NCBI GenBank assembly: GCA_039545275.1
Contig: BCHS01000002.1
Coordinates: 1,302,001-1,366,000, forward strand
Source of the DNA: Pseudomicrostroma phylloplanum
Lineage: Eukaryota; Basidiomycota; Exobasidiomycetes; Microstromatales
Direction: 5' to 3'
DNA: 64,000 bases
The position numbers and the translations under genes were made by a program. Under the pieces are notes generated by a model. It worked only from the letters and a program-made list of their open reading frames with translations. It ran no database searches and was not told the origin of the DNA. Shown here in pieces: positions 1-9,489 of the stretch (position 1 is its first letter; every line of letters starts with the position of its first letter).

Positions 1-378
1 GTATAGGTTGGATCCGCTGGGACTGATAGGGAGAATCCAATAGTGATACGGCTCAGCTGCTTTGCTATCGCCGATGGAGCAGCTCTCGCCCACTCACCCT
101 TGTAAGATCCTTGGCTCTTCCTCTTCCACTACATCGAAGTGACCCAATGTATGCTTCAGCGCCTCCAAGGTAGCATCTACGTTCTTCTCCACCCTCTGCA
201 ATGCTTGAGTCCTGTGATGAATGGGTAGCAGCGTCCCCTCCAAGCTGGCTAGGCGACGATCGAAGCCTGAGAGGATGGACGTCATGCGTGTGGTGAGAGC
301 ATTGAGCTTCTTCTGGTTCGAGGCCAGCAGCTCGAGCTCGGCCAGGCCGTCGTCGCTATCGTGAAGCCCGTTGATCAT
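1..378 (-). CDS. EXO70: Exocyst subunit Exo70, N-terminal part (runs off left edge)
   Basis: Exo70 is a rod-shaped exocyst subunit that binds phosphoinositides and Rho GTPases and tethers secretory vesicles at the plasma membrane. Exon 1 (378 down to 98, starting at ATG 378) encodes the characteristic N-terminal coiled coil: a stretch reading LTTRMTSILSGFDRRLASLE, then LLPIHHRTQALQRVEKN, then the conserved HTLGHFDVVEEEEPRILQG. A GTGAGT donor follows at 97 and a CTATCAG acceptor ends at 23. Splicing them (75-nt intron) completes the Gly codon and continues GPSGSNLY in exon 2 (22 down to 1), which is the expected Exo70 continuation. Only about 100 of the usual 600 or so residues are present. 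It is divergent from the TMEM242-like gene. The family call is firm; the second exon is short but fits well. Confidence 0.88.
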
Positions 379-711
379 GGTGGTGGTGATGATGGTGGCG
401 AGCTGAACAGCGTCAGCATCCCTGCTTCGGTCTCACTAGTCGTCGTGGCCTGGTAGCGTGGGTACGAGGTGTTGGCCGGTAGGCTACTTGGTTGGCGCCA
501 AGTTGTTGTTGCGAGTGAGTGTTGCTCTGCACTGACCTTTTGTCGGAACTGGAAAAAGTGGGTGAGCCAGTCTTCTCGTATTTCGCAAAAAGGTGAGGGG
601 ATGGGTATTGCCTGGTAGCAGTCAGACGGCAGCAACCTCCTCTCTCACTCCAATCGGACCCGAGCTTTGCTATCATCGTCTTCCAAATCCTTGACGGATG
701 CAGACGTATTG
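379..711. promoter_or_regulatory. Divergent promoter between EXO70 and the TMEM242-like gene
   Basis: This 333-bp spacer separates two start codons facing away from each other. It contains a perfect 10-bp palindrome TTGGCGCCAA at 492-501 that resembles an E2F/MBF-type GC core. A TTG-initiated in-frame extension of the right-hand gene reaches back to 667, and the same frame is open to 619, but it contains no ATG. No TATA box was seen. Confidence 0.4.
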
Positions 712-1837
712 ATGGCTCTGGGTGATACGCTACCATGGCAGCGGACAGAACAGGTCATCGGCTCTGCCTCCAGCCCTCCTAGTGAGGGTGCTCCCGTCAA
801 GTCAGATACTACCGAGCGACGGGACCTTATCACACCGACGATCTTCAGGTCCAGAATCCCCATCGTGCCAGTTGCAGCTACCATCTTCCTTCTTGGCTTC
901 ACAGGAGCTTCTCTTTATGGCATCAGAGCCGGTCGCAAAGCGGACCTCAAGGAGGCCGCAGAGCTTGCTGCGAAGAGTAATGCTGCCAGCCGGCATGCTG
1001 CGACGGCCACACCTACGGCGCTGAGCAGGGCACAGCCAGCTGCGAACCACCCATCTACATCATCATCGACAGGGACGTCTTCTGGCTTCGACTGGGGCGC
1101 TACTGGCTCATCGGCTCCCTCAGCGCTGTCACGCCGAGGTGCTGGCACTGCGAGCTTGCCCCGCGGAGGCTTCGCAGCATCCCCCTCAGGCGTCGCAGGA
1201 GGCAACGGAGGCTTCACATTCGAGGAGCCTCCAGCTCTGACTGCCATCAAGGCTTTCACCATCGCTACTGCTCTGGTCGGAGTGACAAGTGTTGCAGTAG
1301 TCGAAGTGGCGCGGCGGGTGTGGAAAGTGGAAGATGTGAGTTACATGCACAAGGACGAGACTTGCAAGCTTCAGACTGACGGGGGCGCCAATGCTCATTC
1401 TCGAACAGATGTACGACCTTACAGATCGACTTCACGCGATGGCACCAAAGTCCTTTGCTTTGTTCGAGAGAGTGGGCAACTTCATGCGGTCACGCCTAGA
1501 AGGGACCTTCCCAGAGCCGGCTGACAAGGAAGACCCCTTCGCAGCACCTGTCGAGGAGCAACCTTTCCCGCAAGCACATGAAGCAGCCATTCACCCTGCC
1601 ACATCGCTTGCCGCCCTCCGCTCTGCCTCGAACGCTACTTCTGAACCTTCACCGACTGCTGCCAAGAATGCGGTGAAGCCTGTGGAAGACCTCTTCGAAG
1701 AGATCGAGCAGGCACCCACCATGCGTGCGAAGCTAGAACTGGTGGAGCTGCAGCTCCGAGGCGAGAAGGCCTTCGAAGACCAGCACCGCGAGGAGCTCCG
1801 TCGCCAGAGGGAGCTCCGAGGTGCCGCCTCTACCTAG
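712..1837 (+). CDS. TMEM242-like mitochondrial inner-membrane protein
   Basis: Two exons, 712-1335 and 1409-1837, joined across a 73-nt intron (GTGAGT to GAACAG), give 350 residues. One hydrophobic segment lies at about residues 48-70 (IPIVPVAATIFLLGFTGASL) and another at about 181-200 (AIKAFTIATALVGVTSVAV). After the splice comes the amphipathic tail MYDLTDRLHAMAPK. The order (TM hairpin with GFTGA, then a second helix, then a short region ending in a 'lhdm' tail) matches TMEM242, which in animals assists assembly of ATP synthase and complex I. The protein is more than twice the animal length because of a Ser/Ala/Thr-rich loop (about residues 90-170) and an acidic C-terminal helix. The start is the first in-frame ATG. 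The family assignment is from remembered pattern and is moderately secure. Confidence 0.65.
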
Positions 1838-2292
1838 GACAAGTCTTCGTGAAAGACTAGGATGCATCTCCATCTGCACACTCTTCGCCCAGTGCTCTGT
1901 GGCACACAGGTCACACCGAAGACAACGTTAAGTTTAAACATGTGATAGATGTAATATTGAAAATTTGGGCGCTGAGCCGAGAGAGTATGATTGTTACAAG
2001 GGGATCAAGACTGAGGTTGGGTGGGGGACAAGCGAAGCAACACGAAGCATTTGAGAAACTACAGCGGGGAGAGACAAATCTAGATGAGGGACAGGATAGA
2101 CGAATCTGGCTGAGGAGTAAATGGAAACTGGATACGAGAGAACAGAGCGACGAAAGAGATGCAGCGATCTCTGGCATAGGAGCACAAGCACAACTGGAAA
2201 CTTGCATACGATCCTTAGCCACGACTGGAAGGTCCATACGATGGTTGACCGCAAAAGGAAGGTCCTACGATGCTTAGCCTGGAGTGAGCGGT
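1838..2292. other. Intergenic 3' region, no gene seen
   Basis: The region lies between the tail-to-tail ends of the TMEM242-like gene and the Zn2Cys6 gene. It is more AT-rich than its surroundings around 1920-2000. No RNA gene or conserved ORF is visible, so it probably holds two 3' UTRs and terminators. Confidence 0.5.
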
Positions 2293-3906
2293 CTAGGCCT
2301 TCTTCTTGCCCTTTTGAGAGCCGGAGGTAGAAGCCTTGACGGGCTTGGTGCGCTCTTTGCCTGAGCTCTGGCTCAGCTCCTTCCGCAACTCACGCAGCTC
2401 ATTCTGAGCGCTCTCGAAGATCTGCAAGTAGTTGGGCTTCTTCTTGGTCTCTTCCTTCTCGAGGTCCCTTTCGATTGTGCTGATGTCATTACGGATGGAC
2501 GCCTTTGCTCGACCACGCTTTCGGACGGCAGTGGCGTACTCGCAGTTGGCTACCCCAGCCTTTGCGCAGCAAGAGCATTGAGGAGTGGCCGCGTCGCACT
2601 TGATCTTGCGCTCCTTGCATCTCTTACAAGCGATGGCGGTCTTCTTGGCCCTCCTGGGCTCTTCCTGGTGCTGGTTGGGCTCCGCGGCGTTCTGAGCAGC
2701 AGGCTCTGCGGCATCCTGAGCAATGACACCCTCGTGGTTGGGAGTGGTGTTGCCAGTGGTCTGACTCTCGGGAGTCGTATCGCTGCGCATTTCCGGAGAA
2801 GACCTTGCGGGTCCTTGCATCGCACCATCGGGAGCACCATCGGAAGCACCATCGGGAGCACCATCGGAAGCACCATCGGGAGCATCATCGGGAGCACCAT
2901 CGGAAGCAGCGAGTCCCATCGACTGTGGGCCTTCAGCGGAGTCCTGGTTCACGGGCTGTGCGGCGATATCCTGGTTTTCGGGCTGTGCGGCAGGGTATTG
3001 GCCTACATTCGATCCGGGGAAGCTCATCCATATGAGGCTTGGGTCAATGGCAAGACCCAGGTGCTGATTCTGTGGGACTACGGCACCATTCTGGTGCACA
3101 AATCGTGCGTCTGCCGCAAAATCGTGGTGTGCGCCGGGCAATCCAACGGATCCTCCGCGGAAACCTTCAAGTGGGGCATCAAGGTGCCCTGCTGCAGACT
3201 CCAGCAACTGTGCAGACCTTTGATCGACATCCATGGAGGCTAGATCTGACGTGTCCATGTCCGGGCTCTGCGCCAATGGCACACCGGCGTCATTCTGAGC
3301 AAAGGCTGAGATAAAAGCTCTAATATCCTGGTTCTCCCCTCCAGAGTTCGAGGACTGGGCGATGAACCAGTGGTTCAGCGCTGCGTTTGCAGCTTCCACC
3401 GTTCCGACGGGGGTCTCTTGGGGCATTGACTGAGGGTTGAGGTCCGTACACTCGTTGGCTCGCAAGTGCTGGAGCAAGGCGTTCCATTCTTCGGACGTGT
3501 AGATGCCAGCCTGGATCAGTTCCGCCATAAGAGACTCGAGATTGGCATTCTGGGGCTCAATGTTCGCCTCGGGAGCGGCACCGCTCATCCCAAAGTGCTG
3601 GGTGGAATCGAGGATACTGTTCCAGTCGAGGGGCTCATAGACGGATTCCTGGGGCGCTCCAGCCATAGGGAGCTCAGCATAGGGTGCTTGGACGTCGCTG
3701 CTGGCCTCGGGACCGCCAATATACATCCAAGGATCCTGGGAACCCGTCAAGACAGGAACATCTGGGATGTCGGGTACCTGGGCATTGAGGTCCGCCTCGG
3801 GGACGGAATCAGCGGCGATGGTGCTTCCTTCGAGGTCATTGAAGGTGTTCACCTGGTTCGCAGCAAAGAAAGCGTCCAGATCGAAGGACCCGGACGTCTG
3901 GTCCAT
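2293..3906 (-). CDS. Zn2Cys6 binuclear-cluster protein, DNA-binding motif near the C terminus
   Basis: A single exon encodes 537 residues. The fungal Zn(II)2Cys6 signature C-X2-C-X6-C-X6-C-X2-C-X7-C begins at about Cys427 (ACKRCKERKIKCDAAT) and is preceded by basic residues. A heptad-rich helix follows (about residues 470-515, NDISTIERDLEKEE and NELRELRKELSQ), the usual dimerisation position, and the protein ends in a Lys-rich tail. The first 400 residues are acidic and Gln/Asn/Ala-rich with no recognised domain and may act as an activation region. A tandem 12-bp repeat encodes a run of DGAP/DGAS units at about residues 335-362. It is probably a nuclear transcription factor. The C-terminal location of the zinc cluster is unusual because it is N-terminal in most Gal4-class regulators. 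Target genes cannot be inferred. Confidence 0.8.
   Translation of the reverse strand: MDQTSGSFDLDAFFAANQVNTFNDLEGSTIAADSVPEADLNAQVPDIPDVPVLTGSQDPWMYIGGPEASSDVQAPYAELPMAGAPQESVYEPLDWNSILDSTQHFGMSGAAPEANIEPQNANLESLMAELIQAGIYTSEEWNALLQHLRANECTDLNPQSMPQETPVGTVEAANAALNHWFIAQSSNSGGENQDIRAFISAFAQNDAGVPLAQSPDMDTSDLASMDVDQRSAQLLESAAGHLDAPLEGFRGGSVGLPGAHHDFAADARFVHQNGAVVPQNQHLGLAIDPSLIWMSFPGSNVGQYPAAQPENQDIAAQPVNQDSAEGPQSMGLAASDGAPDDAPDGASDGAPDGASDGAPDGAMQGPARSSPEMRSDTTPESQTTGNTTPNHEGVIAQDAAEPAAQNAAEPNQHQEEPRRAKKTAIACKRCKERKIKCDAATPQCSCCAKAGVANCEYATAVRKRGRAKASIRNDISTIERDLEKEETKKKPNYLQIFESAQNELRELRKELSQSSGKERTKPVKASTSGSQKGKKKA
2823..2906. repeat. 12-bp coding minisatellite, 7 units
   Basis: Seven units of CACCATCGGRAG occur with near-perfect alternation of G and A at one position and one C-to-T change in the sixth unit. 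They lie in frame inside the Zn2Cys6 gene and encode a four-residue repeat (DGAP/DGAS) on the minus strand, so copy-number change would not shift the frame. Confidence 0.9.
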
Positions 3907-5133
3907 ATAACCAGTGGAGTAATCCCTGGACGAAAGAAAGGGTGCAGAACCAGGACGAGTCAGTCTAGATTTTCATTAGCATAGCAGTAATAGGCTCAAC
4001 ATCAAAGCCAGTGAGGATGAGCCCGCGACGAGGCACAAGAGTGGATGAGGTTACAACGAATGGCTCCCGGTGCACCAGCATCTCAGTGATGGTGCACCGC
4101 GACGCAACGGGTATGGATCAAGAAAAAATGCGAACTGAAGCAAGTGCAGACAAGAGGGTACACGGAAAGATGAGGGGAGCGCTCGCAAGGCGATACGCAG
4201 CAAGAGGAGAAGCGCATGCAGGGCATGCAGCAAAGCCAAGAACCGGACGCGAAGCGAAGCACCAACAACGCAGCCGTGGTCAGAATACTCACATTTTGAG
4301 AAAACTGAATGTTGAAGATGCTGCACTGAAAGCGCAAGTCAGGACCACTGAACGAGCGGCAGGCGGATGGGTGTCAGCTCGACGGCACACGGCGCAACAG
4401 CAGAGAGGCACTTCACGGTACCACTCACCTACTGAGAGCGGTCGAAGATGAGAGTAAGCAAGGTGAGAGCACTCAGCAATGAGAAGAGCAGATGGCTATC
4501 ACAGAGAGAGTGAACGAGGTGAGTGAGTAGGATGGTGGTTGGAGTAGAGGGTCAAGAGACGGGAGGAGGTGGTGCCATGAGCATGGCACTTGTAGCTGGG
4601 GCGAAAATCTGTTGCCGTCAGCACTAGTATCTGAGACTGGTGTCTTTCAAGCGGTAGTGCCTGGACCAAGCGGGCAGTGGACCCTGGAGGTCAGCGGGCA
4701 GAGAGGGGGGCAGCCCAGTAACGGCGGAGGCAGGGGCGAGCAGACGAGGACTCCAAACTGCACCCGCGCACGGTGAAGTACAGTCATGCTGAAACAGTCT
4801 GACGAGTTGTGCCCTTGGACCCTTGAACCCTTCAAAAGTACAGTATCCATCCGCGCACAATTCTTGGAGGAATCTCTGGTATTTCAGGAAAAGCCTATCG
4901 ACAAAGACGGACAATGGGCCAAGCTATGCCAAGACTATCACCTCGAGGCAGTACGAGCAAGAGCATACCTACTCCATGGTGACCATTACCAAAAGATAGC
5001 ATCGGTGCGGATGCTCGGGAGGGCCGGATGCAATCTTTCGCTCGTAGAGGCCATCAGATCACTAAAGGACTTTAATTGCCGCCAACGCGTCGCGTTCCGC
5101 ACTGGACCCTGCAGCTGGACCCTCGCGCCCGCA

Positions 5134-5175
5134 CCCCCCGGCAACTTACCCCCCGGCAACTACCCCCCGGCAGTT
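5134..5175. repeat. Three-copy 14-15-bp tandem repeat
   Basis: Three consecutive copies of CCCCCCGGCAACTTA occur; the second lacks one T and the third diverges at its end. The array is intergenic and of unknown role. Confidence 0.8.
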
Positions 5176-5375
5176 CCTCTCAATGCTCACGGCATACTGA
5201 GACGCAAGTGCATGCCCGAGTGATGAGTCATTGAGGAGCGGGAAGGCTAAAGGGATAAGTATTCATGGCGATCTAGAACGCCGACCCAGGCTGTCCATCG
5301 AGCGGCGAGGCGGCACACGCGCTGGGCTCTCCCGCCCGGTCGAGGCAAACCGCCTGCACCCAGGCAATGGCCAGG

Positions 5376-5454
5376 CCCTGGACTGGGCTGTGTTGCGCAT
5401 GCTGGCTAGCGGATCATTTCTAGAGTGCGCTGTTCCACCCTGGACTGGGCTGTG
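5376..5454. repeat. 17-bp direct repeat pair
   Basis: CCCTGGACTGGGCTGTG occurs at 5376-5392 and again, identically, at 5438-5454. The pair belongs to a stretch of loosely repeated motifs within the same intergenic region. Confidence 0.8.
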
Positions 5455-5814
5455 CTCCCCCCCTGCTTGCACCTCGAGGCCCGATCTTCAGCCCAGGGAA
5501 TGGACGGATCGAGCCTGCGCGGTCCGACACTACTGGTACGGAAGCATTGACAATGGCGCTGGAGGATTCGATGGCAGTACGGGTCGAGGGATGGACAGCC
5601 AGAATGATCGTGCGGTACCTGTGGCCCCCGTGACATTGGCGAAGACTCAACACGATGTCTGCGCACGCTGGCTGGGCGGTAGATCGTGCAGAGCTCTCCC
5701 TACTCTCGGGGCCCCGCCTGCTAGCGGCTGGATGCTCGCTTGTCACGTCAGGGAATGGATGGCTGTAGTCTATGTGAGGGCACCCTGCTGGTACGGTGAA
5801 GTGCGGACGGTGAG

Positions 5815-6050
5815 GACGATCGCACCGTACATGTGGTCCCCAAGGCAATGGCAAGAATTGAAAGCAATGAAATTACGTCGGATACGCTGGTATAGTGAGA
5901 GACGGCGACGAGAGCCGTCTGGAGGCGCTGCTGCCCGCGGATGGTGTGGACGATCGCACCGTACATGTGATGGCTACAGCATGGCAATGGCAATGATTGA
6001 ATGCAATGAAATTACGTCGGATACGCTGGTATAGTGAGAGACGGCGACGA
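5815..6050. repeat. Direct duplication of about 100 bp with an identical 48-bp core
   Basis: Two copies lie 139 bp apart at about 5815-5911 and 5949-6050. Both begin with GACGATCGCACCGTACATGTG. After a diverged middle they share 48 identical bases (5864-5911 and 6003-6050) starting GCAATGAAATTACGTCGGAT. The left part contains indels and the right part is perfect, which suggests a fairly recent exchange or uneven constraint. Confidence 0.85.
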
Positions 6051-6278
6051 CGCCCGTAGAAAGGTGCCTCTCTCTCGGGCAAGCGGATGCGCGATGCGGT
6101 AGGCGGCAGGAGCTCATACGCGGGCATCTTCGGCAGTGAGGCTGAGCCGGACATCCACTATGCCTTGCCCTCTCCTACCATGAGAGCTACGACGTCGACC
6201 TCCCTGTCATATTGCTTCGCTTGACGACCACACTGCTACTCCCCACCTACACTCGCCGCCCCCTTTGCTCCTCCCACG

Positions 6279-7738
6279 TCAATCTGGCGTGGGATACATC
6301 ATCTCATTCAGCACCTCAACAAAGTCCTTTGCCACCTTTGCCGCCTCGATGCACTTCTCCTTGAAGTCCCCCGGCTTCTTCGGATCATCATTGGTCACCT
6401 CAAGGTCGGTGAAGTTGACCGAGATACACATGCTCTTCAATCTCAAGAAGTGAATCTCTGGATGGGTCTTGTCCACGCCTTTGGGAGCGCTCTTGAGCTG
6501 GTCTCGCGAGCCCCAGAGTGAGCCCTGTGCTCCCTTCTTCGGATCAGGCTTAGGAGCGCCGAACGTTCGTACGAAGTCCTTGGTGCTCAACACCTGCTTC
6601 AGTCGCTGGAACTCCTCGGTATCGTTCTTGATGTGCTCGCGAATCTGATTGACCAGATTAGCTGGTGGATCCCACAGACCAGCGTGGAAGCCCGTCTGGC
6701 CATTGGCTCGGACTACAAGGTGGTACCCAGCGTAGGGCCCTTTGCGTCCTCCTCGGGAGAAGGTGGCCATCAGGGTCCGCTTGTAGGGTGTCTTGTCGTT
6801 GGAGAAGCGGATATCACGATGGATGCGATACACCATGTCCTTTGCCGGTAGGAAGGGGACAGTCTCATCCACATCGTCCATCAAGGTTTCGAGGAAGTTG
6901 CTCACGAAGGAGTCCCAGTCTGGGTGGTGGCAAGAGAGGATGATATAGGGATACCGGTGAGTAGTGGCGGTGAGTGGTGGGTACCATCCAAAAGCAGTGC
7001 TCTCTGCCTGCTCGTCTGACTGCCCTCAATACTCACCCTCCTTTACCCATTTCCAGACCTTCTCGTGTGCGTGGAACCACTCTCGATCATTGTAGACGGG
7101 GTTCGCCAAGTGCGCCAGGAAGTCAATGACAGGGAATCCGACCTTTCCAGCTTCTGTGAGCGAGCAAAGCAGGTTCGGGTGACACAGTGAGCTGCTCAGC
7201 CTTCCACATCTTCCATTTTGAAAGCCGTCTCTACTGCCAGAATCGACAGCCACTCACGATGTCTTTGACTGGGCGCGGGCGCCAGCTTGGTCACCTGAAG
7301 GATACCGTCTCCATCTACTGAGCTACTGTCGTCCTCCTCTTCGTCATCAGAGTCCTGCTTGCGCTTGGCAACACCACCCCGCACCTTCCCATTCGACCCC
7401 ACAAGGCCCGTAGCTGCCTTTACCCTCTTGACAGGCGTAGCAGTCTGTGACGAGGTACTCCTGCCGCCTGCGCTCTTCCTGCCGCCACCGCCGCCGGCTG
7501 CTCCTCTTTTCCGCTTCGTCGCCGGCGGAGTCTCTTCTTCATCCTCTTCGTCGCTCCCAGGTGATGCCTCTAGCTCCTCATCGTCCTCTGCTGCGTCCTC
7601 CCCCTCTTCAGTATACGCCGAGTGGGATCCGCTCGACTCTCCACTGTCACTCTGAGCTCCTTCGCTCGGGTCGCTGTCGGATTCAGCTTCGGCAAAGCGC
7701 CGCTTTGCCTGTGCAGCCGCTGCTCGACGAGGAGGCAT
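6279..7738 (-). CDS. DUF2461-family protein with acidic N-terminal extension
   Basis: Three exons (7738-7258, 7153-7037, 6919-6279), each bounded by GTGAGT and CAG, join to 412 residues. Residues from about 160 carry the DUF2461 pattern: GFPVIDFLAHLANPVYNDRE, WFHAHEKVWK, then WDSFVSNFLETLMDDVDET, the RIHRDIRFSNDKTPYKR motif and GYHLVVRANGQTGFHAGLW. These are the conserved NNRXWF-like and RDXRFSXDKXPYK elements of the family found in bacteria and fungi. The biochemical function is unknown. The first 160 residues are Ser/Glu/Asp-rich with a basic patch, suggesting nuclear localisation, and are typical of fungal members. The start at 7738 is the ATG after which the acidic/basic composition begins; an in-frame upstream ATG at 7879 is less likely. 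It is divergent from the hydrolase gene. Confidence 0.85.
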
Positions 7739-8080
7739 GAGTGTGACCGAGGATTGGACAGAGTTAATACACCTTGCCTGGTAGACTACGTCGAGGTGTT
7801 GCCCCCTCAGAAGGTGTTGCCGCTGCCTGTGAGGGTTGAGGTCAGCCCTTTGCGGAAGCCCCCCGCGATCCGCCTCCACCTTGGGCAGCTGCGACGCGAC
7901 GTTGCCGATGCATCGGAGGGAGGCCTGTGCACAAATATCCTGGTCTCACCCTTGCTCTGCTCTGCGGTGCTCTACTCTACTCTACTACCGCCCAGACGGA
8001 CTGATACCAGCTGGCTGTGATCCCGGCATTCCCCCTTTAGAGAGTACGACGAGGGTGTTGTCCTCGCAGGGCAAAGCTGG
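7739..8080. promoter_or_regulatory. Divergent promoter between the DUF2461 and hydrolase genes
   Basis: A 342-bp spacer between opposite start codons. It holds a short CTCTA tandem (about 7972-7987) and otherwise nothing distinctive. Confidence 0.35.
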
Positions 8081-9414
8081 ATGCCATCCCATCATCGTCG
8101 AAGCTCAGCGCGAAGGACGACGCTGCTGCTGTCCCTGCTCCTCTTCATCAGCACCGCCGCCCTCTTCTACATTCGTGCACGCTGGTCAAGGCCAGTACTA
8201 CCACATTCCTTTCCAGCATCTGCCATCCTCGATCAGAACACAGGGCTCTCCAGCAGCACTGGTGGCGTGACGAGCTGTAATTGTACATCAGCGACAATGC
8301 CTGATCCGGGCGTCTTTCCAGGCGGCAAGACGCAGTCCAAGCAGGGCTGGAATGTCATGCCAGATGTACAGGGAGCAACGCTTGACACCACGACCTTTCG
8401 CGTGGGCAGTGGGACTCTGGTAAGTTCAACAAAGCTGCCTGACTCTACTGGAGTGTAGGGGAACTGATCCGTCGTCCTCTCATGCCCTTCCAGACGACGT
8501 ACATCACCTCATCTTACGACCCTCGACGCATCAAGCGCGTCGTAGTCATGATCCACGGTCTCTCGCGCACCTCGTGGAACCAGCAACTCTACGCCTCTCT
8601 CGCCCTAGACAAGGCGTGCCAGAATGGTGCAGTCTCGCGAGACGAAGTCGTGGTTCTAGCTCCCCACTTCTTCACCAGCAAGGACGCCGGTGCCTTCCCG
8701 TCCGATGCGCACGGCAGGCCTTTGAGCGATGCACTGGTCTGGAAGGGGACCGAGTGGGCGGATGGGACCCCCTCGAAGTACCCGAAAGGCTCGACTGTCG
8801 GAGCCTTTGATGCGCTGGACGCAGTGATCGACCATTTCCTTGACCTCGGCAAGTACCCCAATCTAGGTACAATCGTCATCGGCGGGTTCTCCCTCGGAGC
8901 GCAGCTCGTCACTCGGTATTCGACGTTCCGCCCTCCCAACGCAGAGCAGGACGGTCGAGTCAGCTACTGGGTGGGGGCGCCCAACTCGTTCTTGTACTTG
9001 GACCGCTTTCGACCGTACCCGACGGAGAGGTATCCGGACTTCAACGGGTACAAGTACGGCCTCGAGGGCTCACTCCCACCCTACCTGAGGGCCAAGGGCA
9101 TCGTGCCCTCCCTGCAGGCCCTGGCTGCCAACCTCCTCAACCGGCGCATCAGCTACTGCGTCGGGCTGGGAGATCTTTCTGCGGGCTCAGATGTTGGGCC
9201 TGCAGCAGTACAGGGTGCTCATCACGTGTCAAAGGTGCAGCACTGGGTGCAGGACTACCTGCCCTTCCTTCCTGGATCGACGGGCAGCAGAGGCGTGCTT
9301 CCGCCTCGGTCGACGGTGGACTACATAGAGGGTGCTTCTCACCAGGACTGGAAGGTCTTACAGAGCGAGTGTACGATCAAGCGGCTGTTTTTAGAGGAAA
9401 GCTCGAGGACATGA
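8081..9414 (+). CDS. Membrane-anchored alpha/beta hydrolase
   Basis: Exons 8081-8419 and 8494-9414 (GTAAGT to TTCCAG, 74-nt intron) encode 419 residues. A single N-terminal hydrophobic segment (about residues 14-33, LLLSLLLFISTAALFYIRAR) is preceded by basic residues and is best read as a signal anchor, placing the catalytic domain in the secretory lumen or outside. The hydrolase core starts with VVVMIHGLSRTSW (oxyanion-hole HG), and the nucleophile elbow is GGFSLGAQ with Ser246. A late GASHQDW offers His396 as the catalytic base; the acid is not certain. Many fungi carry this type as uncharacterised secreted hydrolases. Substrate is unknown. It converges with VPS29, with only 75 bp between stop codons. 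Confidence 0.8.
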
Positions 9415-9489
9415 ACTGTCTCTGCCCATCTTTCTCTGCTGTTGTTAATGGTATATATTGTACATTGCATCGAGGATCTCGCAGCGAAG

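Larger units (their letters stand above)
3907..6278. other. 2.4-kb repeat-bearing intergenic region without a convincing gene
   Basis: The stretch holds the upstream region of the Zn2Cys6 gene and then repetitive, C/G-rich sequence. Open frames exist (for example 4786-5223 and 5231-6034 on the plus strand) but show no recognisable domain, no consistent codon bias and no splice-supported extension, so I did not call them genes. Visible structure includes a perfect inverted repeat GTGCCATG-AG-CATGGCAC at 4572-4589, a short tandem array at 5134-5175, a 17-bp direct repeat (5376-5392 and 5438-5454) and a 48-bp direct repeat (5864 and 6003). It may be remains of a decayed mobile element, but no transposase or terminal repeats were found. 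Confidence 0.45.

Noticed and set aside
4786..5223. 146-codon plus-strand frame in the repeat-rich gap
   Set aside because: No domain, ends inside a tandem repeat, and no homology recognised; could not be supported as a gene.
5231..6034. 267-codon plus-strand frame covering the direct duplications
   Set aside because: Its sequence follows the repeats and is Arg/Gly/Trp-rich in all frames, as expected for chance reading of GC-rich DNA.
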